This document shows, in pieces, positions 10,887 to 24,100 of a DNA stretch of 35,000 nucleotides. Position 1 is the first letter of the stretch. The number at the start of each line of letters is the position of its first letter. Below the pieces are notes generated by a model. That model did no database searches, was not told the DNA's origin, and worked only from the letters and a program-made list of their open reading frames with translations. The position numbers and the translations under genes were made by a program. The DNA comes from Chrysomallon squamiferum (Eukaryota; Mollusca; Gastropoda; Neomphalida; Peltospiridae). The DNA lies in contig CM022676.1 in assembly GCA_012295275.1 (NCBI GenBank), positions 3,744,758-3,779,757 on the forward strand, given 5' to 3'.

Positions 10887-11145
10887 ATGGACTTTGGTTA
10901 TTGCGGTGCGTGTCACAGTTCTATCGAGTTCAAGATCTTGCAGTGCAGACATTCTTTTTGCAAAACGTGTCTGTCTCGCTACGTCTCAACCAGCACAGGT
11001 GACGAGGGGGGCTTTGCGTGTCCTCTGTGTGGAATATTTACCAGACTCAGAGACCCCACCCACTGCAGGAGCGCCTGGGTGGAGCAGCTGCCAAGCAACA
11101 GCAGTTTGGAAAACATTTTGAAAGCACTGACTAATCTGGAGCTAG
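10887..11145 (+). CDS. RING gene exon 1 (RING domain)
   Basis: 86 complete codons plus one base. All eight zinc ligands of the RING lie in this exon. Reading on past the donor gives only five further codons to a stop. Confidence 0.8.
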
Positions 11146-11486
11146 GTACGAAAATGTGAGACTTGTTTGTAAGGAAGGTACCGAAAGTAACTGTGTGCGG
11201 CAACTGGTTTAATGTAGTGACTAAACGTGTTATTTTTGTTTTAATTTATTTTGATGTTAATGTTTATTGTTAATTTTGGAATTAATTAGATGAAAGAAGA
11301 TTCGCCGAGACCAGTTAGTTTACTGCAGTAAGGAATCAGTATTTCTAATTTCATCAGAAACAAGATTTCATGTAGAACCTATGTATCAAAAACAAATATG
11401 ATAATACAGTTTTATACATGCATACAGATAAATGAGAGAGATAGAGAGAGAGACAGAGAGAGTGAGAGAGAGCGAGTGAGAGAGCG

Positions 11487-11547
<61 letters not shown>

Positions 11548-12200
11548 AAAGACCGCGAAAGACCTGCCTTACAAGTAATTAAAAACGTTCGACTCTTTCT
11601 TCTATTCAAACACGTCTTTTCCATCCAGAACTTTCTCTGTGCAACGAGCCGGACCACATGGGCCTCGACGACTACACCCGGTTCTTCGACGCCGCCGGGG
11701 ACCTGCTGAGCGCCGAGCTCGTGGAACGCGTGGAGCAGCTGAACCATCTGTCGCGGCAGAGGAAAGAAACGAAACAGGCGATCAAGAGAACATGCAAGGA
11801 GACTATCGAACGAATTAACGCGGAGAAGAACCTGCTGTTTCAGCTTCTGGACAACACGTTCGAGGACGAAGCGAACGACCTGCTGCAAGAGACGGAGGCG
11901 ATCAAGGACCACTTCGAACTCGTCCAGAACGATCTGAGTTTCGCTCGCAGTCTGGACGACCGGGACGGGGAGGTCGAGCTTCGAGATCGGCTCTTTTTGA
12001 AGGACGTGAGAGACAGACTGTTGAAGTTTTTGTTAGATGATGATAAGATAATGGCTTCTGTTAATATTGTTTTTGATACCAGTATGGTTGAGGATCGTCA
12101 AACCTATCTAGGTCAACTGAAAGTGTCCAGTTCTAGAAATAATTACCAGTTAAAAGAAGTGAAGTGGGTAAACAAAGTAGAGGTCAGTAAATACATTTAA
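10887..12200 (+). CDS. RING-finger / coiled-coil protein (TRIM-like, no B-box)
   Basis: Two exons, 10887-11145 and 11629-12200, joined in phase 1 by donor AG|GTACG and acceptor TTTCCATCCAG, give 276 residues. The N-terminal C3HC4 RING has all ligands: C6, C9, C20, H22, C25, C28, C45, C48. Residues about 110-195 are a charged, leucine-rich coiled coil. No B-box pattern follows the RING and no SPRY, NHL or filamin-like C-terminus is visible. Such proteins are expected to act as E3 ubiquitin ligases, the coiled coil mediating dimerisation; the substrate is unknown. Exon 2 has a G+C-rich 5' half and turns AT-rich near its end. A possible donor GAG|GTCAGT near 12180 means the transcript could continue past the stop I use (12198-12200). 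A (GA)n microsatellite fills the intron. The gene is convergent with HAUS5. Confidence 0.75.
11435..11543. repeat. (GA)n microsatellite in the RING-gene intron
   Basis: An interrupted GA array about 110 bases long with GATA, GACA and GCGA variants at its 5' end, pure from about 11490. Frames through it encode only RE/ER or LS repeats. Confidence 0.9.
11629..12200 (+). CDS. RING gene exon 2 (coiled coil, C-terminus)
   Basis: Enters in phase 1 after CCATCCAG and stays open to TAA at 12198-12200. It begins E-LSLCNEPDHMGLDDY and then forms the coiled coil. Confidence 0.75.
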
Positions 12201-12245
12201 TAAGATCAATGATATTACATTAATAATATGATGGCTCTGATAGTG

Positions 12246-12303
<58 letters not shown>

Positions 12304-14600
12304 TGGCGATGATAATGAAAATAATAACGAAATTTGATGATAATGAATTCATTGTTAAGTTCTTAAAATTTCTTTCCTATGAAAAACGTATCTTTAACAT
12401 ATAAAACTGAGATTGATGCAGATTTAATCAAATATGTTCATTTTCTAATCACAATACATTATTTAAAAATAATTAGTTGGAAAAAATAAAATAAAATGCT
12501 GATTAAAAGTATTTAAATATGATTGATCTCAAATCATAATGAGCTTATACTCTTGAATTATTCCTGAATATGAAGTTTTACCCTTTTATCAGTCTCACAG
12601 CAAACCTTGTAATATATAAGGAACACATTTTTTAATTACAGGTTTCATAATCCTCTTCAAAAAAATTAAGACAAATATTAATATTTATCATTTAAATACA
12701 GTTTAGTTCTTCACTTGTCACTGATTGATTTGTATTTTAGGTATATATTAGTTTTGGTTCAGAAAAAAACAGACCACATCTTAGGCTTTCCGGATAAATT
12801 GTTGTTCATGCATATTACATTTTTGAATATTTTGTTTTATTTATTTATTTATTAATAGTAGTAGTAGTATTTTTTATTTGTTGGGGTGTTTGTGTGGGGG
12901 GTGCTATTGATGCAAACAACATTTATCTAGCTTGTCAAGATAACCTGTGATATATTGTTTTGTATTTTTCTTACTCTTTCACTCATTCCTTCAATCTAAA
13001 ATAAAAAAAAAAAAAATAAAATAAATAAGGTTAGTTTTAACAATGTAGTTTTGAAAATGTAACAGTAAATTAAAAGCAATCCAAAACAATTTTTTTTTTT
13101 TACTTTATAAAATATACTATAAATAATAAATAAAAACAATAAAAGTCAAAAAATAAAATAAATTAGTTAGTTTTAATAACAAACTGCAACACATCTGTAG
13201 ATGTGATAATATACATAACATTTAACATTTTCAAAAACACAAACTCAATCTTCAAAACAATGATTCAAAACACATTACAAAAATCCTATTCATTTTCTAT
13301 TAAATTTTATCAATGAAGGTTTAAAAAAAATTATCTTAACATGCCGAATCATTATTACCATTTCTTGTTTTATTTATGTTACATATCAAATTTATTTTCA
13401 TTAGATGACAGCTACAATTGTAGCTCTTTACAATCTATATTATTGTATTACTGAGATAAATATATGTCAGTGATAAATCTACTGAGAAAATACATCAATC
13501 TCCGAATTTGCAGGTATTAATATCTAATTGCTGTAATTCCTAAATGACAGTTATTGACAACAAAGTTAATTTTCTTTAATGACAGAGATCAATTTATTTT
13601 CTGTTATCGTGTTACAGCTGTCAAATAGAATAGGTTAATGACAGGATTTGCTTTTAGTTTATTTATATTCTGTCAATGAGTTCTGCATGCAAACAATTTT
13701 AATACCGTCACTAGATTTTTAAAATTTACTTATTATTATTATCATCATCATTATATTGTAGTTTTCTTTTTTGTTTTGTTTTATCTGTTTTTTTTCCTAA
13801 GTATGATTAGGGATTTCTGTCACTGTCTTTTTCACTGTTTTAAACAATAAAGATTTACAAGTACTAACTTTCTTACTTTTAGGAATTAATTTATATCACC
13901 AAGTTTTTATATGTGAAAAATCATAAAGCCTAGAATCTTCAGTGATACAATTATAACTGAATTATTTATTTTATATTATGAGATTTCAACATCAAACAAG
14001 AAACTGTTTTAATACTATAATACTTCCACAATTTTTTTTCAATTTACTTTTTGTTACTGCTTTTCAGATGCAAAGCATAATCAAAATTATTTTATTTAAC
14101 AATGTCATCAGAATCACAAAATTTTAAAGTATTTTAATATATACAGGGAGGGTGTCTCTCGGGGTGTCTGTCTCTGTCTCTCACTCACTCACTCACTCAC
14201 TCTCTCATTACTATGTATATGTATATGTACATACAAACACACAAATCAGCTTTATTCTACAAATGTTATTAAAGACTGGCAAGGTTCTGCCAGGCTGCTT
14301 TCGGTTTTTGACCAGACATACAGACATACAGACATACAGACAGACAGACAGAGACTATCCATATCAGTTTCTTTACACTCCTTGTAGAGCACTGGTTAGA
14401 AACAGAAAAAAAAAAAAAAAATGCTTCCTCGAATCGGATTTGATCCTAAAGCTATTAGATTACCAACAAATTTGGTCTCAGCTCCTCCCTCTGCCTTGAA
14501 CCTGTTGAATTCAAATTTAATGAAAAGAAACAAATTCTGTCTCATTTTTTCACTAAATTAAATCATTCAGGTCTTCTATGCAGTATTTTAAAAGTGTGTT
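12201..14600. other. Gene-poor spacer between the convergent RING and HAUS5 genes
   Basis: Contains (AAT)n at about 12247-12302, otherwise AT-rich unique DNA. TGACAG/ATGACAG words recur between 13400 and 13680. 14152-14200 has (CTCA/CTCT) repeats and 14318-14350 (ACAG)n. I could not assemble any exon. Confidence 0.6.
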
Positions 14601-14603
14601 ACG

Positions 14604-14609
14604 TTTATT
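14604..14609 (-). terminator. Polyadenylation signal of the HAUS5 gene
   Basis: TTTATT on plus reads AATAAA on minus, 76 bases downstream of the HAUS5 stop codon. Confidence 0.5.
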
Positions 14610-14685
14610 TTATAAAATGATGTGAGGATGTATGTGTCGGAGTATGTTTATGGGCGTATGTGTACATGTGTGTCTGTCTGTCTGT

Positions 14686-14806
14686 CTAATTGATCTGGGA
14701 CTGTCTCAGCTCTGTTACAATGATCTTCCATCGACTCTGAAGTTGGTGATATGACTGGCCATTCACTGTTACCCACGGAACTAAATTGTGTGCTGGAAGT
14801 TCCCAC
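14686..14806 (-). CDS. HAUS5: HAUS5 exon 17 (last)
   Basis: Completes WWELPAHNLVPWVTVNGQSY and ends QSRWKIIVTELRQSQIN then TAG. The WWE-P motif and the final QW-x-RW-like helix match the C-terminus of vertebrate HAUS5. Confidence 0.9.
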
Positions 14807-16121
14807 CTTAAAACAAAAATAAAAATGAAAAATAAAATAAAATAAAATAAAATAATAGTATAGTAGTAGTAGTAGTAGCAGCAGTAGTAGTAATAGTAGT
14901 AGTAATAATAATAATAATAATAATCAACATCATCTGAATCACCATTTTATAAAATATCTATTTAAAACAATCCATAATAATAATAATAAAAGTTTACTGA
15001 AATAAAAGTTTAAAAATAAATTTAAAATATGTAAAAGTAATTAAATATAAAACATCAAACTATATATATATATGTGTGTGTATATGTATCTTCAAAATAG
15101 AAAGATTGTTTTTTGGATTTATTTACTTAGAATGCTCAACAATTAATGATTGCAATACAGAATAAAACATGACACATTGCAAACAGGTAAGATTATTCAA
15201 GTTGAGATATCCATAACAGTTCTAAAGAGAATGAAAAAACAAAACTCACCAAGCCTGTATGTGATCCTTGGTTTCTATGGTATCAGACAGAGCACTTGTC
15301 ACCTTGTTTACACATTTCTGGAGCAAGGGAACTAACTCTGCTTTCTCCTTTTTGAAATAATCACTTTCCTTCTCACACAGTTCTGAATAAAAAAAATAAT
15401 TAAATAAATACATAAATAAATAATCATATAATAATAATAATAATCGGTTAATGAAATACCGTTTTAAAATTTTTTTTTTTTAAATGTAAAAATAATTAAA
15501 TATAAAACATCAAACTACATAAAACTAAACAAACACCCTGACCCTTTGTTTTAAAAATAATACAGACCAGTATATTTTACTGTCTACTTTGTTAAAACTA
15601 CATTTTCAGACTCTCTAAAAAGTTATTTTTTTTAAAACTGATCTGTCTTTTTATGATTAAAGGAAAACCTAATTTCTAATTGTTACTACATAAAAACAAA
15701 CACAATTTGTGTATGAGAGACTGATTACTGAAAAATAAAAACAAAAATCATCTTTCTAGATAAAAACATGAATATAAAATAATAAAATTATTTTTCTTTT
15801 CTGTAGTTAAACAAATAAAAATGATCAGTTCTATTAATCTTTCTAAACTCAAAAAAAAAAAAAAAATAAAAGTAACAAGAAAACTAAAATTTAGACATAT
15901 TAAATTTAAAATTAAAACAATATATATTATAAAAACTAAAGCCCAAATTAAATGTTTAGGCAATTAGGAAATAAGTATAAATGAAAACTGGTATTAATAT
16001 AAAGAAAACAAATGAATGTAACCCAGTACAGCAAAATGAATCAGAGTGAAAAAAAATTTAAAGCAGGTATTTTCATATTACCAGAAAAGGAATAATCAGA
16101 GCTTTAAAAGTATGCATAAAA

Positions 16122-16154
<33 letters not shown>

Positions 16155-17524
16155 CCAGATCTCTGACAGAAGGAAAATGATATTGTTCTGTGTATGAAAT
16201 ATTATGTTTTGCTTTGTTTCAGAATAAAGACAATGCTTGAGAAGATTTTTGTTGTGACATTTTTCTAACTGAAATTGATGCCTTAATCAACAAAATAAAC
16301 ACTTAAGCATTTAAAAATAATTACAACAGAATTTATAAAATTTTGGACTTCTGGCCTTTTCATGTATTTATCAAGGAATGTGTCTTATCACTCATCCTGC
16401 CATACTAAGTCACACATTTGCTTTGTTTAAAAAATATAAATTTCTTGGAAGATAAATTATGCTAATAAGTGAAAAGAACAAATAAAAGCTCTTTTTTTTC
16501 TCTCTTCATCATTTAAAAAATATTTTAAAAAAGAGTGCACACAAAAATAATGATAAAAATTCATATTAATTTTTAAAAATCCAAAACAAAAGAATGAGTG
16601 CATATAAAAAAAAATAAAAAAAAAAAAAAAAAATAAAACTAAAACTGTGCATCTTATATAATTTAATGTTTGTGTGTTATATTTTCAGAATATTTATAAA
16701 GAAAAACAAAAGGGTTAAAGTACAGGAAAGAAAATAAAACTCAAAGCAGACTTGTTATTGCTATTTACCACTAACTAATGATGGTACAACTCCTAAAATA
16801 AAAAATAAAAATAAAAAATAAAAATGAGCAACAGAAAGCTTTAAATAAATAATATTAAATAGTGATAATCACAAAATTTATGCAAATGCCACAGGTCAGA
16901 CAAACAAGAATTGTCAAATTAATTTAGAGTGGCCTCCCTTTAAGATTATACTACTTTCCCCTCTCCGACTGTTATCTCTGACATTTTCTTTCATTCATTT
17001 TTATGTCTTTCATTTTCTCTGATATTTCTTTTTTTACTTTTCTCTCATTCTCTGATATTTTTCTTTCATTCTGTTTACTTTTCTCTTTCATTCTTCTTTT
17101 TTCATTTACCTGTCTCTCATTCTTTCTAACATTCAATTTTCCATTCTTTTAACCTTTCTCTCATTCTCTCTGACATTCTTTTTCTTTCTGTTCATCTATT
17201 TCTATTTCTTGCTCCTCCAGGCCTATTTACCTCATAAACTAACGTTCACAACTTTTCTGTTTTAACAATTTTAATATTTACCAGTTATATTTTCAACAGT
17301 GTCCTCATTTTCTTTTCCTTTACTAGGCCAGATCTTCTTTCTGTTCAGACTGAGTTCAAAGTTCAGCCTGTCAGCCTCAGATAACTCTGTCTTCATCTCC
17401 AAACAGTGAGGCAGAATACACTCCCCTGCCTGGAAATAAAAAAATAAAATAAATAAATAAATAAACAAATAAATAAAGTTGAAAAAAACAAAAAAAAAAA
17501 CATATATAAAAAATAAATACCATA

Positions 17525-17558
<34 letters not shown>

Positions 17559-20500
17559 AAAAAAATAAACAGGTGTAAATTAACACAAAGCAGATATATA
17601 ATAAATAACTATCATTTCATATACACGTACAAAAAGTCCTGAATGCTTGAGTATTTGTGCCTTCCTGCAAACCTATTCATTTAGTCAATCAAAATTTTTA
17701 AATTTCTATTTATTAAATGTTTTATTAATGTTCTGCTGTTTTATTAATAACAGATTGTGTGCAATACAAAAAACAACAACACAAGAACATTTTTTGGATT
17801 TCATTTCTACATTTTATGATTAAAAAAATATTACTCTACACTTTATGATTAACAAAGATTGGTTGCTATATTTTATTTAAAATAATTTTATGGTCTTTAT
17901 TTTTAAAAGTTCTGTAATCTTGATCATGAATAAAGATACTACTCTATCCTTTTTCATTCAGAAAGATTGATTGCCACATTTTCATTAAAATCATTATTTG
18001 AAAGGATATATTTAGGCAATTTCAAAGTATTAAATCATCTGTACGGACTGGTGGTAAAATATTTACCTTTTCATAAGGAAAGTTTAAGTACTGCAGAGTT
18101 TTCTGTAAATATAGGACGAACAGACAGAGAAACTGGGAGACTGGAATGATGTATGGACAGATCTATCACTGGCATTTTTGTAGCACTGAAATAAGGAATA
18201 CATAAAAATATATTGTAATATTAACAGAAGGATGAATTGCAGATGAGAATGATGACCATATGATGATAATGATAACAAAGAAGATGTTAATGATGATGAT
18301 GATAGTAACAGTAACAACAATAATGAAAATAATAATAATAATAATAAAAGAATAAAGAATAATAGCAGCAAATAGTAGTACTAGTAATAATAACAGATGT
18401 TACAGTAAAAAAAAATAATAATAAAAAAACATAAAATAATCAACATATAATATATATACTTTCTAAACAAGAATTTTTAAGTTCCAAAAAAAATGCAAAA
18501 CACATAAAATATATATATATAGACTTTAAAAACCAGAACATCGATAATGTAAACAAAAGGTAAATTTTCACCTATCGGTGTAGACTGTCATGAGGTAGGG
18601 AAGAGAAAGAGCGGCCATCTTGGAAACTTCAGCATCCACAGTTCCATCCAACAGTGCTGCCAGCTTCACTGTGTCGCCATGGTGAGGCGACAGTTTTGTC
18701 AGATATTTACCTATCTGAAATGACACAGTGAAAGTTAGTGACAAGTTAAATATTTAGTTCTTTTATTTATTAAAATGTGATATTATTTCAGGAAACAGGA
18801 AAATATAAACTTGGTAAATAAAATAGAAAATATAGTAAATAAATAAATAAATAAATAATCTGAAATCTTAGTGTATAAAATGTTGGATTGTGTAAGTTAG
18901 TAAGAGTAAAATGTTTAGTTTTATATATAATGTGATATTATTTAACAGACAGGAAAAATATTTTACTGTTAAAAAAACAAAAATGTCATAAATTAATATA
19001 TTAAAATATTCAGCTGTCTTCACTAAGTGTGTCTGAGAGTGTTTTTCCCATTCCAGCCAATAAGCTATGTGTGTTATTACCTCCATTATCTGTCCTGTGA
19101 GCCGTGGCTTGGATCCAGCATTCTGCTTGGCTAGAATCTGTATTAGGTTCTGTTTCTTTTGCTGGAGAATATAATAACAATAATAATAATAATAACAATA
19201 ACAATAACAATAATAATAATTGTAACAATAACAATAACAATAATTATAATTATAATAAAAAAACAAAAAAACAGACAAAAAGTAACAAAGCTTAAAATAA
19301 AGAATCAAAATATGATTTCATTGTTTGTACATAGATACCTGTATTTATGATTAAGTGTATGTATGTGCATTTATGAGTGTTATATAATAATAATAAAAAT
19401 AATATTAATAATATTAAAAATGATGATGATATTAATAATTTAAAAACAAAAACAAAAATATATGTGTTAGTGATTTGCTGTAACTACCGTTTAAAAATGT
19501 ATTTTCTTTATATTCAAGTTAAATTTATAACATTTTCTATCATTTGAAATATTTAACACCAACTATAATTAAGTTAGACAATCTTCGCAACATTTTAATT
19601 ACCATCTACATTAAACAAATCTCTCTACTGATAACACATAAGAAACATAAAAGCTACTCACAGCTAAGTCTTTGAAGTATTTGATTTTCTGGTACTGGGT
19701 GACAAGAAATTCTTTCTCTATGGACAATTTGTGGATTTCTTCTTTCAGACTGTTTCCTTCATCTACCAGAGTAGAAATCTTTGAACGTTCTTCTGCCAGT
19801 TTCAGCTCATTTTCTAATAATTCTCTTTAAAAAAAGAGAGAGAGAAAAAAAAAGATGAATAAAATGTGTAAACCAAAATCAAATTGAAACTGGCTTTATA
19901 TATATATATACCAGTAAGTATGAATGTGTTTATTAACTCCAAAGTATATGTAAAAATATGGGTTTACTATTTATATGGTTATTATATTCAAACATCTGAC
20001 CTCTGATATTTATTCTTAAGATAAAGAAGACAGAATCCATGAATGTATAATAAATATGATTTATTTATTTAATTAACAGTATAAAATTCATTTATTTATT
20101 TATTTATTTAAAGTTTTATTCATTTACAAATTATAAGCTCAAATAATTAAATATTTTACTACAACCACAGGCACACATTACCAAGTAAGTAAAACAAAAA
20201 TAGTAACTAAAATTCAGTTAATTTACAAATTTTAACATGAAATGTTTAAGATTGATACTTTATACTTTATACTTTTGTACCACAGTAGACAGATATTACG
20301 AAGTCAGCTAACAAAACTAAATTTAAATACTTTGCCAGTTTCAGCTCATTTGGTTTATTTTCAAAATATTTTTTCAGTGCGGAGTCTATCTGTTTTCTTG
20401 TCTGTTGTATTTCTCTGTGCAGACGATATGCAGCGTTGCAGTGACTCAGTGTCTCAATAAATTTATCAACGTGGTCGTGCTGTCCTTTCTAAAAATAGAA

Positions 20501-21108
20501 TAAAACATCTTTAACCCTTTGTGTGTCAAAATTGGAATGCATCAAATAAATAAATTAGTAAATGAAATTCAAATAAATTAAAAAAAAAATTATATGGTGA
20601 AGAATTTGTTTTGTTTTTAATATTTTATTTTTTTAAATTATTATTTTTTATTTTACTTTTTTTCTTTTTTCTTTTTGTTTAATGGAATGCCATTAATTGC
20701 ATGTCCATCCATACATATATAAAATTACTAAAATAAATACACATATATACCTCCCAATCTACCTACATATACAGAATCGTATTTACACACAACAAACCTA
20801 CAAACAAACACACATACACTGATACCTACACACTAATAAAAATAAATCTCAAACCTCAATCAACTGATGTACACTGTGGAGAAGAGTTACTGGTGCTGAT
20901 ACATCAGTGAGTTGTCCCCCCTTCTCATGTTTGAATCTAAAACACAAACAGAGAACCAGTGCTGATTATTGTTTTAGTTATAAATTCAAATTAAATAGTA
21001 TTTTGTGTGTGCATGCATTTTGGTATACAGGACAGCACACACACACACACATTTACACTGTTAAATTTAAATAAATATACAAGCAAACATGTATATACAT
21101 ACATACAA

Positions 21109-21172
<64 letters not shown>

Positions 21173-24100
21173 AGGGAGGGAGAGAGAGAGAGACAGTCTT
21201 TACTTACTTCAACTTTTCTACATCTTGTTTGATGTTTATCTGCAAAGTTCGGTTTCTGAGGCAGACTGAAGAAGAGTGTGTGTTTGTGATCAGAGCTTGT
21301 AACAACTCAGTCACTGGAAACCTGGAAACAATCTCATCTACTTTGCCAGTCAAAGATTCTTGTTGGTTGCGACTAAATATCAAAAAAAAAGAAAAAAATG
21401 AAATTAAATAAGACAAAAACTGATGAATAATTTTTTGGAATTAATAGAACAGTAATGGAAATTTAAAATAAAAAAGATAATGGTTCTGTTTTGTAATAGA
21501 CTAAAGTAAAACGTATAAAAATAATGTAATGAAATAACAGAAAAAAGTATTAACACCACTGTAAATATAACTTGAACTGCTTAAAATGCTGGTATATTTC
21601 TCGATTTTAATTTTAAAATGCACTGTAAGAGTGTGGCTGTATACTTTATTTTTAAACTACTCTGTTCCAACTGAGGAAGTTCTTGTCAAAGTATATATAT
21701 ATATATATTTGAAACAAATGATAAATTCAAGAACTGAAACTCACACAGAATAATTAACTTCACCAAATGTTCCATACAGTGTTGCTTGTAAAAATGATTC
21801 AATTTCTTCACAAGTTCTTCTGACTTCATGCTAAAAAATAATAATAAAAAAATAAATAAATAGTTAACTAAATAAATCAATAGAGAAAAGGAAATAGAGA
21901 GAAAAAAATATATATATAAAAAGAAAATAATGAATAAAATAATTCATTTAATCCATCCATTCATTTTTTTCATTTTTTTAAATTTTTTTATATTGGTTTG
22001 TGTTGTTTTTTTTCTAGTTATGAACTGCCATAACAAGATTAAGAAATAAGTACCATCTTCGTCAGAACTTTATTTTATTGTTACATTATATCAGCAATTC
22101 TTAATCTCTAGCTAAAAACTTAAATAAGAGTTGCACACACACAAACACCACCCACACAAACATGCAGCTCAACTATTTAAACTTCATATCCTAATTTTCT
22201 GGTACAGCCACAACGTATGTTTAGCAATGTTACGGTTATTATTATTAGGAGATAGCCTTACTGTTTATCTAGCACATATTATATTTTAGCGTATGGAGAG
22301 TTTGATATCATGGCTTTTGTGTCAGTCTGAAACTGACTGGAGACCAAAGGGTTAACACATCAATCTAATGAGGCCAGTAATGTAGGGCTAAGACAGAAAA
22401 CTCACACAACAAACAGTTTCAATTACTGAATCACCAGAGGTGAACTGCGATGGACAAAGTGTGTCAATTTTTCCATCAGATCTGAAAAAAAAAAAAAAAA
22501 AAGAATAAACAAAAAAAAAAAAAAAAAAAAAAAAAAACAAGGAAAAAAAAATTACAAACTACAATTCAAAAGATTTATTATAACACTTGTGAACACATAC
22601 TTAAAATTCTCATATGCATCAACACACACACACATGTATGCAGATACATAATGACTTTCGCATGCATGCATGCATACACAAACAAACCCCACATGATAAT
22701 GATTGGTCATACACAATAATACTTATATACTCACCCCCCCATGCATGCAAATACAGAATGATATACACATCAGTGTGCGCATGCACATTCACACACACAC
22801 ACGTATTAATAACATTTGCACACACAGACACACACACACCAACACAGACAAACATACACTACCATCAACAGAAATATTTAATATTTCTTCAACAAAACAA
22901 TCAATAGGGCTTACATCTTAAGATCATCCAAACTGAATCCAATATATATTTTATATAATTTTGTTTTTCATTTATCACTGCATTACAGTAAGTATTAAGA
23001 ACAATTTCTGCCAAAAGAGCCTCTCCTATACAGTTCTGTATACACATATAGTTATTCTCTAGATGCCCTAATAATAGTTTCAGTAAAATAATTTCTGCCA
23101 GAAGACACCCTCCAATAATTCTGTACCCACACATACACAGTAAAAAGAAACAAAAATACTTGCTGAGTTTTCTGTGTAAAAAAATCAGTTTTATCTTGTA
23201 TTCTGTCTCTGAATTCTTGATATTCTGCTGCTGTTTCAGCATCAAGTTTTGACTTGATGTCAAGTAAACCAGCCTGCCTCTGCACATCATGTAACCTAGC
23301 GAGAGTTTTCTTGTATTCTTCTTCTGTAAATAAAAATAGAAAATATTAAAATAAAACATACATACATGCACACTTTTACACCCACAGATACATACATCAA
23401 CATGCACTCACACATAAGTGACATATATATAAATGTGCATAAACAAATACAAAAAACATACAAAAATGCATGTATAATCAAAATACAGATATGTAGATAT
23501 ACGCTACATACTTAATATACAAAATAAAAATAGACAAATAAATTTGAACACATACTAAACCATACACACAAAAATGTACAAACAACACAAACGACACTTA
23601 CACTTCTTACTGACTAAACACAAACGAAAGGACAAACCTGTGGAAATCAGTTCACTTTCCTGTCTTTTGAAATCAGATTCAAGATGGCCGACTTCTCTGA
23701 GACTGACAGCCAGGTCTTCCGCCAACTTATCTCGTCTCTTTACGAGATTTTCAATCTGAGATGACAGCTGTGACTGTTCTTTGTATCCACCACGTCCAGT
23801 AATCTTTTTTCTGAGATTTCTGTTAAGGTGGTCACCAAATTCAAAACACACACATCTACCACAAATTACATGCAATCTCTGACGATGCTAAACTTCCATT
23901 TTTAATCAATTTACAATATAATTTCTTTCTTTCAATTTAAGCTCACATTTTATATTTTCTGATAATTTTATTATTTTTCACATATATTCATAGAAACAAA
24001 GTCTTATTTTATAAAATACAGAGAAAGGATACAATGCCATAAATTCCTGAACTTTCTTAACACTTCTGAAATAGTAAAAATCACAACATGATTACAATTT

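Noticed and set aside
17967-18149. 60-codon plus-strand frame
   Set aside because: It overlaps HAUS5 exon 13 on the other strand, has no domain and no splice partners.
22614-22907. H/T/C-rich frames on both strands
   Set aside because: They translate CACA and GCATGCAT repeats inside a HAUS5 intron.
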